Counted from the stretch's first letter, positions 13,501 through 26,170 are shown. The stretch is 64,000 nt of DNA from Antedon bifida (GCA_963402885.1 OY727098.1:25210417-25274416), one strand, 5' to 3'. Notes: a model not told the origin generated them from the sequence alone. Numbers and translations are program-made.

Positions 13501-16500
13501 GTAAGAATTGAGACAGTTTGTCATTTGTTTCTCAAATAATATCTTTTGTTTCAAATTTGTGACAGTTATATGTAGCATATAATACCTGAAAGTTTATTGG
13601 CTGTTGAAACTTTAAGGGATAGAAAACAATTCAAAAATATTTCTGTCAGTGAATGTGTTTTGAAGATATTCTCTCCTGAAAAAAATGTTTTCTTTATTTT
13701 TTTTTTCAAATGCCATTTTAATGTAACATACTTATTCACTTTGACCATGGAGGATTCCTCCATGCTTTTACCAAAAATTGGATTAAAAAAAAGATGTTTA
13801 TCTGAAAAACTGTAATTTAAAGCAACAAAAGGGGAAGTTGTCATGGCATGGCAGGTTAAACTTTTATTTTGTAAGTTTTTATAAGTGAAATCACTATTTT
13901 TGTAAGAAGTGCTGTATTTGCACGTACCATAATACAGCATTTTATATGTGTCACATGTGATGCCTGTATCACACAATATGCCTATGATATTGAACAAATT
14001 CCAATACAATAGAAAGAATTGGCTAACATTTTTCCAAACTACTTTAGTTTTACTCTTCAGACAATCTGATAACATCTTTTTAGAAAACAAACAATTTTAA
14101 ATTTTCAATCAAGCTTTTTAATCTTTTGATGACTGTATGTACTGTAAGTATTATTGACCGACATTACAGTATGAATATATGATGTGGTAAAATAGACTAA
14201 AATATCGAACACAAAACAAATGAATTTTCAGTTAATCGATAATTTATTTGGCGTCAGCTGGCAACCCTGCATTGGTGGAAGGTGGAACCTTTGATTGTGT
14301 GTGGGATTGTTTGTCCTGATTAGCTTAGTTTTATCTAAAGAGAGGCGACATGGGATGACTGCTGCTAATGAGTAATTAAATATTGGCTGGCTTTAGGCCT
14401 GCTGGTAAACACCACCTGTGAATGGAGCACTCTGTCTCAAGCTCTCAATAATGTGGTACTGAATTTTGGGGTTTAATATTAATAACACTGGTCTTTGGTT
14501 CATATCCAAATTAAGATCATTTTTTTATAAGATCTATAAACCAGGGAAGAGTTAAATTAACCCTTCCCTGCTATAAACCATGGTCTAAACTACAGTATTT
14601 CTAAATTGTATATATTATTTCTACTTAAATCCTGAATATATGGTAATATTGATAACACTTTTTTGTTTTTTCTACTTAAACTTGAATGTATGACTAAATA
14701 AATATTGTAGTACAGAAAATTTAATAAAATGATTTACTTTAACATTAAATATTATGTATTTTAATTTAAAAAAGAAGAATCAATTTATAAGCAATAATTA
14801 TTAACAATACTGATACTACCATGCTGGTTCATATTTTTCAGTTCAGCTATAAATACAGAAAAAGATATAGTGCTTTCTATTTAGACAATTAAACCATTCT
14901 GTAAAGTGAATATCCAAATAAAATTTAATCATAAATTTTATCATTCAGTTTGAAGCTAAAGTCTTTGTTTTCACAGATTATATACTGCTTATTTGACAAA
15001 GTTACAAGAAAATGATTGATATTGTAAAATATTCTTCTTTCTAAACATATTTCAAATTGTGTCTACAAATTTAATAACTTATTCTATGACATAGCCACGT
15101 CTTAACAAATGCTTAAGTCACTAGTATTTTTACACAACTGAAAACATTCAAAAGTAAAAGTCATTTTTCATGCTAGCTATGAAATGCTGGATCAATAACA
15201 TTTGTTGTGACGATAAACATGAAATTCTCATATTTCATCCAATACTCCGACATAAAAATAATGAAATCTTTGTAAGTGTTACGTTTTACCGAACAAATCT
15301 GCCAGAGGGGAGACGTGTTGAGCAGTAAAGAAACAGCTACAAATTATGAATTTATCCAGTGCTACACGTGGCCATTATGAGGCAGGATTAGTTAAATGAA
15401 AAGCTAATTCCCTAAAACAACTTATTCTACTTCCAATAATTGCTTGCTATACTCTAGTGCATCGTTATAGTAACGATCAAGAAAATCTAACCATATTTTC
15501 TAGCCTGGGGCTTGCATTAATGTCGCCTACTAGATGACAAATGTTAGCCGTCTTAAACCTCAATAACTGTCAAGAACCACTTTGGACTAACAGCTTCTTT
15601 AAAAGTGGGTTATTAACTCTACACCGCATTGAAGCATTCGATATCTCATAATTGAATCGTGCAAAGTTGCATCGTAATTTCTATAGCTGACAAGTGTTGA
15701 TGCTTGCGCCCCGAAGATCAAGAGCTCAGTTTACGAGAGAAGCGAGTCCTGGGGAGGTGTGAAGAATACGTAAATGGAACACTTTAAATCTTACACAAAA
15801 TTTATACTCCGAAGACTCCATGAATCAAATCGTGTACAGCCGATTTTATGGTGTATTCAGAGTTCTGTAAAAGGCATATTCTTATTGCCTAATTGCCTCT
15901 CGTTCAACCGTTAAAGTGAGGTATTTATTGGTGCAATGAAAGCTTTGACTAGATTCAATTTCACAGCGATATATTTTTGACGAGAAGCATAGCAGACTGT
16001 TGTTTAAAAAAAAAGAAAAAGAGAAGAGTATGATAAAGAGGACTTGCAAAAAGACAATTTGTTCTTAAAAGCTTTTTCTTTTCGTTTAATTACTCAACTT
16101 CTTGGAAAATATACTGTAAGATATCTAGATTATTATTTTTAATTACAGTTATTAATTTTAGTTTAAGAAACTATTTTTTCAATTATTGAAATAATTAATT
16201 TTAATTTTTCTTATTTATTTGTAAATGAAATATCATTTGTTATTAACTGTATTTTAAATTATATACTGTAGGTATTTTGTATAGTATTGTTAATTCTTTC
16301 ATTTTATATACCTAGCTAAGCTAGTCAAAATTAACCTAAGTACTGTACATAAAATAATACATTCTACAATCTTTAATGAGATTTACACTTCACAAACTTA
16401 ATTATTATTGAAAACCTGTGAAAAATCTTGCACACTACAGTATTTAATTCAAAGCCAGAAACTTGTAAACTAACCTTAATACTTATTGTTGAAATAAGTG

Positions 16501-19500
16501 GAAGAAAAAAGTATTAGTTAAGTAGATGATTATACTTGAAGAGAAAACAAAGAAAGGGTTAAGTACCTATGTAATTACTTAATTAGGTGGATAATAGAAG
16601 CTTTTGTTATACTTAACACCAAAGCAATACTCTAAGTCAACAGCAATTAGAAAGTACATTAAAATGCACTTTGCTACATGATTTCAAGTGTCTAAGAATG
16701 TCAAATCCCTGAAACAGATTGTAACAAAGTATGTTATTAGGTATATTTCTAGCAAATGGATTTCACCTTGCAGAGTAAACTAACATGCTAAATTCACACT
16801 TCTAACAAACAGACTTCGATTGAAACAATAGATTCCTTTTCGATTATCGCATATTAAAGATCTGAGTGAAGAAAAGCGTTGTTTTTAGTGTTAAATTTCA
16901 CGCTGATTTCATTAGATTGTCCCATGGGTGGGCTAAATCATATTTAACAGTTGTATGTTTGCTTGCTGTTAATCGCCGGTTTACTATTTCTGACAGAAGT
17001 AACTAAAGGGAAGATCGTTAGAACACTCAACAACTACAGTTAAGTTGTTAATGTGCGGTTTTTACAGCAATAAACGTTCCTAATATGGAGCACATTACAA
17101 GCGCATTAACCATGAAAATGGCCAATTAAGAATTTATTCACAAGTTTTGCAAATAAAAAAAGTTAACAAACTTATAACAATGACAGTGATAGCTGCAATG
17201 GTGATTATGATATTAATAAAGATTATTCTATTCTTCAAGCATTTGATTATTTAATTAATTTAAACCAATACATTATTAATTAATATAATATATATGTATT
17301 GTTTTTTTTCTTTTTCGTATTCGTATTTATTTAATGTTATATCTGGGGGTAGGTCAAACTTAAGTCTTTCTGACTTATATGACCCTCCCCCCACATGATT
17401 ACTTCATTGCATTTATTATCCTGTATGTGATTATATTGTGGAAATAAAATGAATTGAAATTGAATTGAAAAAAGAACATAAAAAAAAAACAGATGTCATA
17501 TTAGTAAAATAATGCCAAGTGGAAATAAAAATATTATGATATTGAAATTAAGTTATAGTGTTTACATGATGATAGAACTTTTAAATATCATTTTATATTA
17601 TATTATAAATCGTTTTATTAAAGAGAAATAATATGTTGATTTGATTGAAATACAGTAAGTGTTTAAAGGTACACCTACTGCAACTTGAAAGAAGAGAGGA
17701 AAGGGCATTTTTTTTGTCAGTTTTATTAAATAAAGCAATAGGGCTTAAATGCCCTTTTTTAAAATTATGTAGTACAAGTTGTTATTTGTAACTGGTAAGA
17801 GTAATGTTAGTAACAATAGTTTGGTAAGTGTTACTGAATAAAAGTAAATGCTATAAAAAGAAATAAAAAGATCAAAAACCAAAAAAATAAAATTTGAAAA
17901 TATGCACACAACACAATATTTGTGAGTGACAGCCATAATCAGATGTATGTGAAAATCCTGAAAAGCACTTGATAAGGTAATTTACAGGTAATTTTCAAAC
18001 ACATATCTCACATGAATTGAAGTCAAAACAGCTAGCCGAGTCAATTCCACATTAACATACTTATGAGTTCATTCGACGCGGGCGCTCACAGACACGAAAC
18101 AACATGTTTAGCATGTTTAGGATTATGCTGAAGATGTTACTCACTCGTGGGCCCATCCCAACCAAACTTTTATGGATTGCCTAAATACCTCGTACAATTA
18201 CAACTCACTCTTCCGTTAATACCTCAACTCCTCGGGGGCATATTAAAATGATGCGTTACTTAAGAGAAAATACTCGACACTGATACAAATATTGTTGACT
18301 TTGATGGCAAAGTCGGCGTTAATTTGCATAGTAATTACCTCATCACGACGACTGTAATAAGTGGCTTTGGGGAGTTATTAAAGCATGAAATTGGCTGTCG
18401 TAGTTTATTTTTACCTTAGGTTCTCCTGAAAATTACAACAAAACTTCTTGAAATTGCTGATCTATCGATGTCCGAAATGACAGATGGGTTTTTCGATCAT
18501 AAATCATTGTAGCAAGTTTGATTTTATTTCGTTTTTATGAAGCTGCCGGTAATAGCAACCCACTTTAAACAATACCAATTATTTTACAAGAATGAATTTA
18601 TCATCGAGGCCACAAAACACATTTTGTTTTTCTAGGTGTATTATATTATTATCCAAAATGAAATGTCGTAAAGTAGAACAATTTTTCAAAATGTGCCGTT
18701 TCTGTTTCACAAAAAAGATTAAATGAAACTAGGCAAATAAATAAAACAATAAAACCGTGCTGCCATACTGTACATATTTATTTTGTTTTCACACATACGC
18801 AGCTTTTGAGTGGAAAAGTCAGTTTGCTCACGCTCAGAAACTATCATGAGCACAGACCGAACGAGTGTTAAAAAAAAAAGCAGCATATTCGCATGTTTAA
18901 CTAATTAATTAGGAAAAAACACCATTTTTTTAACACAATTTTTTTTTTACCCTAACAAATAAGAAGAAAAATTTATATTTGTTTATTTAAGATAACATAC
19001 CCTACCAGGTGAGTACTACATGATTCAACAACTTTACGGTTTGCTATGTTTTTTTAGGTTTGCAGGGTTTAGCAATACTTGATCAAATGTTCTCAATTGT
19101 CAATTTAAAAACATACAAAAATGAGTAAAATACAGTAGTAGTGTGAAATTGGATAATGCTTCAGAACCATTAAAATCTTTATCTTATTAAGAGTTAATAA
19201 GTTTTTTTGGAATTTAAGAATTACTGGTACTGTACTTTTAAACAAAAAAGGAATAAAAGATGTCATGAATATTAATTAATTGAAAAGGCATGAACACAGC
19301 AATCTCAGGATTTACTTAAAAAACATAACAAGATTTAGAATATTCTATATTCATTGAAAATATTCCAAAATATAAAGTCATCCACACATCAGTAAAGTCT
19401 AAGATTTTAGATGATTGTAAAGGACTAAAAAATATCTGCTGACTTATTTGCTATAAAATGATAGCTAAATCTAAAATCAATTCAATTACTTATTACTGAC

Positions 19501-22500
19501 TGCAATAAAAAAACATCTCAATAATATAGTACAGTATAATTTAATTGTGTCTGTGGTTTTGAGATGAATTTTAGCATTGTATCACTTGTAGGCAATAATT
19601 TTAATTTTTTTAACTAGCTATCACTTTACATCTTATTTTAATTAACCCTTTATATTTATTTTTGAAAAGTAGGTAATGTCCACTGCTGAACATAGAGTGC
19701 CTCCACACTAAGGGCTAAACAATCAACAGAAAATGTAAAAAAAAAAAACGTGAATATGGGTGAATTTTCTACTTTTCGAGTATATCTCGCTCTTCGAGGA
19801 GAATATGGCAATTTTTGGTTTATCCAGGTATCTAGGTACAAAATAACAATTTTACTCTTCCCTGGCTCTATTGTAGTTTTAATGGGATACAGTGATTGTT
19901 TCCTTGGACTATTAAAATGATCTCTTCTCTTTCTACCAAAGGCCATCCAATTCTTTCAGCAATTAATTAGCCATATCATTTCAAGGTCAATTGGCTCTTC
20001 ATTCAATTCTTGATTTATAATTTATTAACACTTCATCAAGTGTGTTGAGTGTTGTGCTCTATTGTAAATAGTTGATGCTTATCTAATTTTTAATAGGTTT
20101 TTTTTAAAGTGAGTGAGAGACAAGTCGACAGATGATAATAGTCATATAACTGTTTATTGTAGGCCTATACATTAATCAATTTTGATACAAGTAAAACATT
20201 TCTGAATGAAGGTATAGACTTGTTAAAAAATTACTAATTGTTATGCAAAAAGAAGGTACATAACACAGTAATATAGAAAGTATGTTTATTGATTACTCTA
20301 TATTTTTACAGTTAAAAAATACTTACCTTGGTTTTATTGGATTGTGCATTGAGATTTCTCCATGGATTGTGTAAAAAATATTTTTTTTAATTTTAAGTAA
20401 AGTTATGTAATTAGTATAAAGAGCAATAAATTTATACTTCTTCTACTATTGTATGATTCCAGTGCACAAGTTTCCTCAAATTACTTACAATTTGCAAAAC
20501 AACGCAATAAGGGCGTGTGGCGCAGTGTGTTGGACGTTCGACTACTGATCGTGAGATCGAGGTTCGAATCCAACTCTCGCCGCATTGCTTGTATCCTTAG
20601 GCAAGGTACTTTACTTACGTTTGCCTCTCTCCACCCAGGTGTATAATTGGGAACCCGGTTAGATCAAGACACAACTTTGCGCTGATTACTAGCTGCATTA
20701 TGGGAGTATGTTTCCATAGGTGTTTTGATCAGGAAAATGACTGGGGTAATAATGCTTAGAGGTTTCACAACATTAGGCGCTATATAAATCCAGGATATTA
20801 TTATTATTATTATTAATATGAACACCAATACCAAGATACTGTAGTTCAAAGTTAAGTCTACAATAGGTATGACTACTAAAAAATAGTGAATATGGAAATA
20901 AAAATGTAAATAATTCTTACTTCTTAAATGTCTCCCTTCTTCAGGGGTAGATCTGTCAGTCATTTCACTTTCAATACCATGGCTTCTTTCTGTCGATTCA
21001 TACGAACAAGGGGTTCCCCCTCTTTCAGAAAAGTCACTATCTTCAATTTCATGTTTCACATCTAAATCATGCCTTATTGAGCCTTCAGTCCCTTTTTCTG
21101 AATTGTCTGTGGAGCAGGTCTGAACACTGCTCCAATCTTCTGAATTAACGGCTTTTCCATTTTCAGTTTTACGTTGTTTTGCTGGAACGAATGCTGAATG
21201 ATGATAAAAACCTTCCTGATCTTCCGAGACCTGGAACGGCCGGAATGCACCGGCTCCGATTGGATTCATAATTCTATGCCCTTCTTCAACATTCGGTCTC
21301 ATCGCAGGGTGCGGGAAAACTTGTGGGTTGTTGAAAACCGGTAGGCCGTTTGGACCGTGATATAGAGGATGCATTGGATATGAACTTAACCCTTTTTCGT
21401 CGGCCTTCTGTCGCGATTGGCGCGATGACCTGCGAGTACCCGACTGGGCAGCATCTTCAGCGGTCGATCCTAACACAACAAGTCTTGGATTTGCAATTTG
21501 TGGTGGAATAAAAGCCGAGTTTTCCATGAATATAAAATTTGGAGGCCGAGAAAACCGTGCCAGGAAATTCTGAAAAATCAAAAGAAGTTAAAAATCAAAC
21601 GATTTGTATTTGCAATTAAATATCAATATTAATTCTTTTGTTTTTTATTTAAATTTTTTTGGTTTACTTGCATTTTCAGTAAACACAGTAAACATTCCAA
21701 ATGGTCCAGCTTAAAACAGCAATAACAAATGACATAAAAAGCATTAAAACATTTTGTTAAAAAATATGATGTTAAAAATGAAATTGAAAAGATACAGTAA
21801 AAATATATTTTAAAGTTAATTACAGAAGATACCAATTATACAGTATAAAAAACTCTCTTTTCAAAATCATGTAAAACCTAAATTAGTAGTTTTTAAATAT
21901 AAATTGTTATTTAAATATTAATTATTTGAATTGCTGCCAAGTAGAACCAACTGTATAAAATTAAATACTGGATTAATTTACAATACACAAAAAAATCAAT
22001 TGAACTTGATTCAATTATTGATTACTATTGATTTTCCTCTCACAAATAACTATTTCAAACAAAAGAATTTCACAAATAAAATACTCATCACCAAAAAGAG
22101 AATCATAGATTTAATCCACAAACTAAAACAGTTGTATATTATAGATTTTAGCAACTCTAGCCCAATAGATAATCTAGAAACAAATGATGATGGAGACATG
22201 CCTAGCATGGGAAATTCTGATTATTGCAACACACGATTGTTGCATTGAAGATCGAATGATCACGCCAATTCATTTCAGTTCACTTAATTCACACTGTACA
22301 ATTATCTAAAATAGCATCAACTCGCACGTTTTACAATTGACTTGTAACAAAAATCAAAGAATGGATAGTCAATGTATTTTGTTAACTAAAAAGAACAATA
22401 ATAATACAACACACGACCTACTTTAAAACAATTTGAATCGTATGAAACTGAATTTTTTCTGTGAGAATATTTTAAACATCTATGGGAAATTCCTGACTTT

Positions 22501-25052
22501 TGTTAAAGTGAGCAGCATTTATGAATTTATAATTGACTAGAGTAAACCAAAAAGCTGAATTGTAGTATTAATTATGAACACACATTTTATTACCACTGAA
22601 ATATATAAATATTGAATAAAATACATTAAACAATTACTAAATGGCAAAATAGTTTTACATTAGTAGGTTTTACGAATTAAAAATACATAATTTAAAAAAA
22701 AGGTAAAACCAGAAGTTCATTGTGTTTTGTCAGACAACAGAATAACCATTTATTATGTCTTTTTTTTTTAGTGAAATGTTAGATTCAAATTATTTTTATT
22801 TATCCTTTCAGAAATTCATTGCTAGTTTATAAATTTGTTTCTTTTTCTGTTTGCTTATTTGCAGGTTTCTACAAAATGTCATGTATGTCATAAATGTTAT
22901 ATTTTACTTCATATTATTTTTTAATGTTTTGTGAAACAATACATTTTTAATTAGAATATTATGTTTATAATTTGATTTGATATTTGAAAACATCACCTAA
23001 ATTTAATTAATTAATTTAGATGAATAATATAATAGTAAATACATTTTTAAGTTCTCATCATCTCAAGAAGAAATATGATATGAAGAATTATTAATTGAAG
23101 TGGACTACTGTACAATAGTTTTATGTCATGAATTCTATTCTCAAATTCTCAAGTATGGAATACTGTGTAATGTAATAAGGAATTAAATCTTCATTATCGT
23201 GTTAATCAGTATTTTGCTCAATTAGCTAGTTAGTACTAAAATGAATTATCAATGTAATTGATTTCTAATTGCATGTGTTTATCAATAAGTGGAAAATTAT
23301 CTATTAGATAAGAATAATTACAAATCTTTGATTAATAATTAAATAATTATCAGTGACCAACATGTGTTAATTAGCTATTATACAGTAACTGGTTCACAGG
23401 ATACAGTACAGTATATCCAATAACACAAACGATCAGTTTTTATTCATTTAATTATTCATAATTCAGTCTCATTTCAGCATAACAAGCTAAATACAGTATT
23501 TAAAAAAGAGAAAAACAAAAGGAATGTTGAGTTAGTAACAAGTTTACTATAAACCACTAATGGTAATAATTGGGAACGATGATGTTCTCCTTTTTATCTT
23601 TTTTTAAAATGAAAATACATTTCAATACAAATGTACTGCTGACTTCCAAAGTGGTTCAGTAACAACATACACTATTAAATGTACTGCTAACTTCCAATTT
23701 TTTTCAGTAACAACATTTAAAATAAGTTTAATACATTTTACTTCATTTAATTATTCTTAACACACATTAACTGTACACGTTTAATACAAATGTACTGCTG
23801 ACTTCCAAAGTGGTAACAACATTTAAAGTAACTTTATTATTGTTATATTATATACAGTATTAATATCTTTATTTATTTATCTATTTATTCGTAACTGACA
23901 TACACTTTTTATACAAATGTACCGCTGCCTTCCAAAGTGGTTCAGTAACAACATTTAAAATAACTTTATTACCTTTTACTTTATTTATTTATTTGTAACT
24001 GACACACTTTTTATACAAATATATTGATAACTTCCAAAGTGGTTTGTAACTACTCAAAAAACAAATCTTAGAAAATAATCAAAATCAAAACACTTCCAAA
24101 AAACGAAAACAAATTGAATTAAACTTTTTAAAATACATTTGAGGTCAAATATGCTGTAGTCAAATTGGTTTTAGTAATTTCTAAAGTAAAGATTTGAAAA
24201 TTGCAAAAGTCATATACAGTAGCTCTGTAAATTCACAGACTTTAATAAAACTGTTAAATATGTTATGTGCTATAATATGAAAGTTTTCCATATTAAATTC
24301 TGTAGACAGTACTTCGTTTTAAAAAACTATTAAGATTAAGAGAATCATTCCGAATTTTTCATTTATTAACTAGCAATCAGATCAAACTTTTAAATTTTTT
24401 CAATTTAGGGCAGAAAATGTTATTTAAAAAAAAACAAAGATTCACTTACAAAAAAAAACTAATACTAAATACAGTAGGTGCATAATAAAAAAAAAATGTT
24501 TGTATACATATTTGTTTTAGATATATTAATTTAATGTCAAAAAATAAATAATAGTGTATTTGTAATCAGTTGTATACAAATAATTTTGTTTTTCAATATT
24601 AGACTGGATCTCAAACATTATTTTTTTTTAAATTTAGAAACTCTGTAATATAATATACTGTAATTTTCATAACAAAATTATGATCAAATAAAATATAGAT
24701 ATATTAAAAATGTATTTTTAAAATCTACATTCTAAATACTGTATTTGTGAGCTTATAGCAATCATATATATGGTAAGGAATATTGGAAAACAAATTTGTT
24801 GTGCAATTAGCTATAGTATACTGTATTTCAGATCAAAGCCGAAAAAAGAATAATCCAATACTGTACTTCATTAAATTTGTAATTATAATCCAACTTTACT
24901 AACAGAAATAAAAAGTGTATCAGTTAATACTTACATCGAAAACACAAAACAGTAATAATATTATTGTGAATAAAATTTAAAAACATAAAGGTTAGATTAT
25001 AAAAAAAAGAAAAATTTTATTTACTTACCATCATTTGAAAATTTGGATTCAT
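4514..25052 (-). CDS. RNF220: E3 ubiquitin ligase RNF220, N-terminal and central exons
   Basis: Six coding exons on the minus strand: 25029-25052, 20921-21569, 8513-8639, 8089-8128, 6768-6885 and 4514-4644. All have GT-AG borders and the phases join without a break, giving 363 codons. The start is ATG at 25052 (MNPNFQMM), with no upstream acceptor. Residues about 9-224 carry the vertebrate RNF220 signature order: MENSAFIPP, a serine/arginine-rich stretch, GAGAFRPF and HSAFVPAKQRK. Residues about 225-266 hold a CLVCGVTVRPGELQAHL zinc-finger-like segment. Exon 5 ends in the FETYLKIKANRQSRLN block, which matches the vertebrate FLRVRANRQTRLN block. Exon 6 gives CPICDEVLEGSPEERNHHAE followed by IC. 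Family knowledge: RNF220 ubiquitinates or stabilises regulators such as Sin3B and beta-catenin through a C-terminal RING. That RING is outside the window, so the gene is partial here. Confidence 0.93.
4645..6767. other. RNF220 intron 5, no further gene seen
   Basis: AT-rich intron sequence between coding exons 5 and 6 of RNF220. No ORF, RNA gene or element with clear ends was recognised. The segments at about 5230-5570 and 6100-6500 are less repetitive than the rest and would be the places to test for conserved non-coding sequence. Confidence 0.6.
7385..7640 (-). repeat. Dispersed repeat family C, copy 2
   Basis: Inverted relative to 4005-4215. It shares TTTCAGGACAATATATCTTTAA (read here in two parts), the TTGGCTGGCAG block and an AAATTCAATC stretch. 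It lies in RNF220 intron 4 (6886-8088), which otherwise holds only AT-rich sequence. Confidence 0.5.
9359..9376. repeat. (GT)9 microsatellite
   Basis: Nine perfect GT dinucleotides inside RNF220 intron 2. Confidence 0.9.
10560..11045 (+). mobile_element. Non-LTR retrotransposon 3'-end remnants
   Basis: Two related segments, about 10585-10725 and 10744-11045, each carry a GAATGGGCTACCG(G)CAG-like string. In the second, a frame reading TGG AAT GGG CTA CCG gives WNGLP, the motif common near the C-terminus of LINE reverse transcriptases. The right segment ends in TTGGCAAAATAAAGTTGTTA, a typical LINE 3' terminus. Both are frame-broken and 5'-truncated. The duplication could be two insertions or one local duplication. 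Confidence 0.6.
13650..13890 (+). repeat. Dispersed repeat family C, copy 3
   Basis: Same block order as 4005-4215, including CACTTTGACC, AAAAATTGGATTAAAA, CATGGCAGG and TTTTTATAAGTGAAA. It contains a perfect palindrome, CATGGAGGATTCCTCCATG, at 13748-13766. No terminal repeats were found. Confidence 0.5.
14534..14578. mobile_element. Minimal hAT-like palindromic element with 8-bp duplication
   Basis: The 29-bp insert at 14542-14570 begins CAGGGAAGAGTTAAATT and ends CCCTTCCCTG, an almost perfect palindrome. It is flanked on both sides by CTATAAAC (14534-14541 and 14571-14578). CAGGG termini and an 8-bp target-site duplication are the hallmarks of hAT transposons. Related ends occur at 19848-19864, 28021-28040 and 59391-59433. 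Confidence 0.75.
17290..17470 (+). mobile_element. LINE-like 3' tail, copy 1
   Basis: The segment runs from TTTTTCGTATTCGTATTTA through GTCTTTCTGACTTATA and CCTGTATGT to GAAATAAAATGAATTG, with GAATTG-type repeats at the end. It aligns closely with the reverse complement of 29067-29245. The short-repeat tail suggests a 5'-truncated non-LTR retrotransposon. Confidence 0.65.
20505..20816 (+). mobile_element. tRNA-derived SINE, copy 1
   Basis: The head reads like a tRNA. A box-A-like GTGGCGCAGTGTG follows 20517 and box B GGTTCGAATCC begins at 20561. The body continues with ATCCTTAGGCAAGGTACTTT and GGCGCTATATAAATCCAG and ends in an ATT microsatellite near 20798-20816. A second copy in opposite orientation is at 29281-29558. 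It lies 105 bp beyond the donor of RNF220 exon 2. Confidence 0.85.
20921..21569 (-). CDS. RNF220: RNF220 coding exon 2 (main N-terminal exon)
   Basis: This is the only large RNF220 exon, 649 nt. The acceptor is TTTTTCAG before AATTTCCTGG and the donor is AAGAA before GTAAGAATT. It encodes about 216 residues. The residues conserved with vertebrate RNF220 are MENSAFIPPQIANP, VLGSTAEDAA, GAGAFRPF and SAFVPAKQRKTENG. The rest is serine-rich and acidic, of low complexity. Confidence 0.93.
21570..25028. other. RNF220 intron 1
   Basis: A 3.5-kb AT-rich intron. Its only defined structure is the degenerate tandem repeat at 23615-24050. The 105-codon plus-strand ORF at 21931-22248 resembles no family I know and runs antisense through intron sequence. 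Confidence 0.6.
23615..24050. repeat. Degenerate tandem repeat, about five copies
   Basis: A core of ATACAAATGTACTGCTGACT, then TCCAAAGTGG and TTCAGTAACAACATTT, recurs near 23625, 23678, 23786, 23914 and 24016. The spacing is uneven, about 50 to 130 bp, because T-rich spacers vary. The copies are diverged and non-coding. Confidence 0.75.
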
Positions 25053-25189
25053 TTTGTCAATTATATATAAACTCTTGTCCAACAACAAAATATTAAATTT
25101 CAAACCGATAATTTCTTATACATGCATTTCGTGCCGTCTCGCGGCGTAGAATGATGATATGAACAGCGAAAGATAGAGTTGATGCAGTC

Positions 25190-25245
25190 GAAAAATGTTG
25201 AGCAAATTCTATCAACTGTGTTTATATCAATGATTTCATTGGTTA
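25190..25245 (-). promoter_or_regulatory. RNF220: Putative RNF220 core promoter
   Basis: Reading the minus strand, a CCAAT box (25238-25242) is followed by TATAAA (25221-25226). A start about 30 bp on would give a 5' UTR of roughly 140 nt before the ATG at 25052. The motifs are seen; their use is inferred. Confidence 0.35.
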
Positions 25246-25659
25246 AAACAGAAACTATGAGCTTTTAAAGCAACTAAACTATCTATTGGAGTTAAACAAC
25301 CAATGATACGGCTCATAGAATAATTAATCATTCAACTGTGACAAGCAAAACAGAAAATCTTTTTTACATTTGAGACTTGACCTTCGACCTGGTAGGACTA
25401 TAATTTCCGGGAGAAGTACACAACGGTAGATCTCAAAACTTAATAAGCAAAAGATATTCTTACTGTTGGGCCATTGTTATAAATACTCACCTTTTAGGTA
25501 AACTAAACTTAAGAGAAATGCATCTCATTACCTGAAATAAGAAATACTTACAAGATTCCGGAAATTTACATGGGATAATATAGGGCTCTCTGACAGTCGT
25601 ATTTATTTACTGGATGAGAGAGTGTACCTTATGAATATGTAAATGAGTATTGTCTATAC

Positions 25660-25782
25660 GGCAGAGGGCGCTAATCATAATTACAAATGGCAGTTTTTGC
25701 GCTAACTGTTTTTAATCTGCAGAGAATCGAACAGCTGTGTAATAATTAATATAAGTCTTTTTCAATATAGCTTCTAGTAACG
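25660..25782 (+). other. Candidate non-coding first exon of the CLIP gene
   Basis: The first CLIP ATG (27274) is preceded by an acceptor-like TTATTGTTCTTAG ending at 27268, which implies an upstream leader exon. The strongest donor upstream is AACG before GTAAGTAC at 25783. The segment before it starts near a GCAGAGGGCGCTA motif (25661-25673). If right, the fold-back element at 26171-27026 lies in the CLIP 5' UTR intron. Confidence 0.3.
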
Positions 25783-26170
25783 GTAAGTACATGGTTAGGT
25801 CAATGGTATTTATTTGTAATGTCTATCTGTTAATTTTACATTATCATTGTTTTTATTGGCATCATTTCATGAAATAAGCTAGGCCTTCTTTCACCCAATT
25901 GAACAGTGAATATGCGACGGACGTTAGAGGGTATCTTGCCTGCTGTGTTTCGAGTTCGTGCTAGCTATACTCTCTCAGGCCTGGCCTAGAAGAATATTTG
26001 GAAATTAGCAGTGTTTGTGTTTTTAATGCACATGCTACAGTATAGTCAAGTTGATAATAATATAATATTACAATTACTTAGCTTTTTTTTATATTTTTAA
26101 ATTGATTATTTTTAATTGTTCAAAAAAAGGATGCACAACAATAAAACATCAGTCAACAACAATACATATG

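Larger units (their letters stand above)
8640..20920. other. RNF220 intron 2, 12.3 kb
   Basis: The largest intron in the window. It holds a (GT)n run at 9359-9376, LINE 3'-end fragments at 10560-11045, a family C repeat at 13650-13890, a minimal hAT-like palindrome at 14542-14570, a LINE tail at 17290-17470, a hAT-end motif at 19848-19864 and a tRNA-derived SINE at 20505-20816. The 174-codon minus-strand ORF at 13566-14090 lies largely in the family C repeat and looks like chance. The blocks near 15180-15960, 16600-17130 and 17940-18560 are complex, non-repetitive and rich in homeodomain-like TAATTA words. They are plausible regulatory DNA, but only by composition. Confidence 0.6.

Noticed and set aside
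13566-14090. 174-codon minus-strand ORF
   Set aside because: It lies in RNF220 intron sequence, overlaps dispersed repeat family C, is Lys/Phe/Asn-rich as expected from AT-rich DNA, and shows no domain or splice logic.
19656-19946. 96-codon minus-strand ORF
   Set aside because: Within RNF220 intron 2, with a poly-Phe tract from a homopolymer and no family resemblance; it overlaps a hAT-like terminal motif.
21931-22248. 105-codon plus-strand ORF
   Set aside because: Antisense to RNF220 intron 1, Asn/Ile/Leu-rich low complexity, with no domain and no promoter or splice support.
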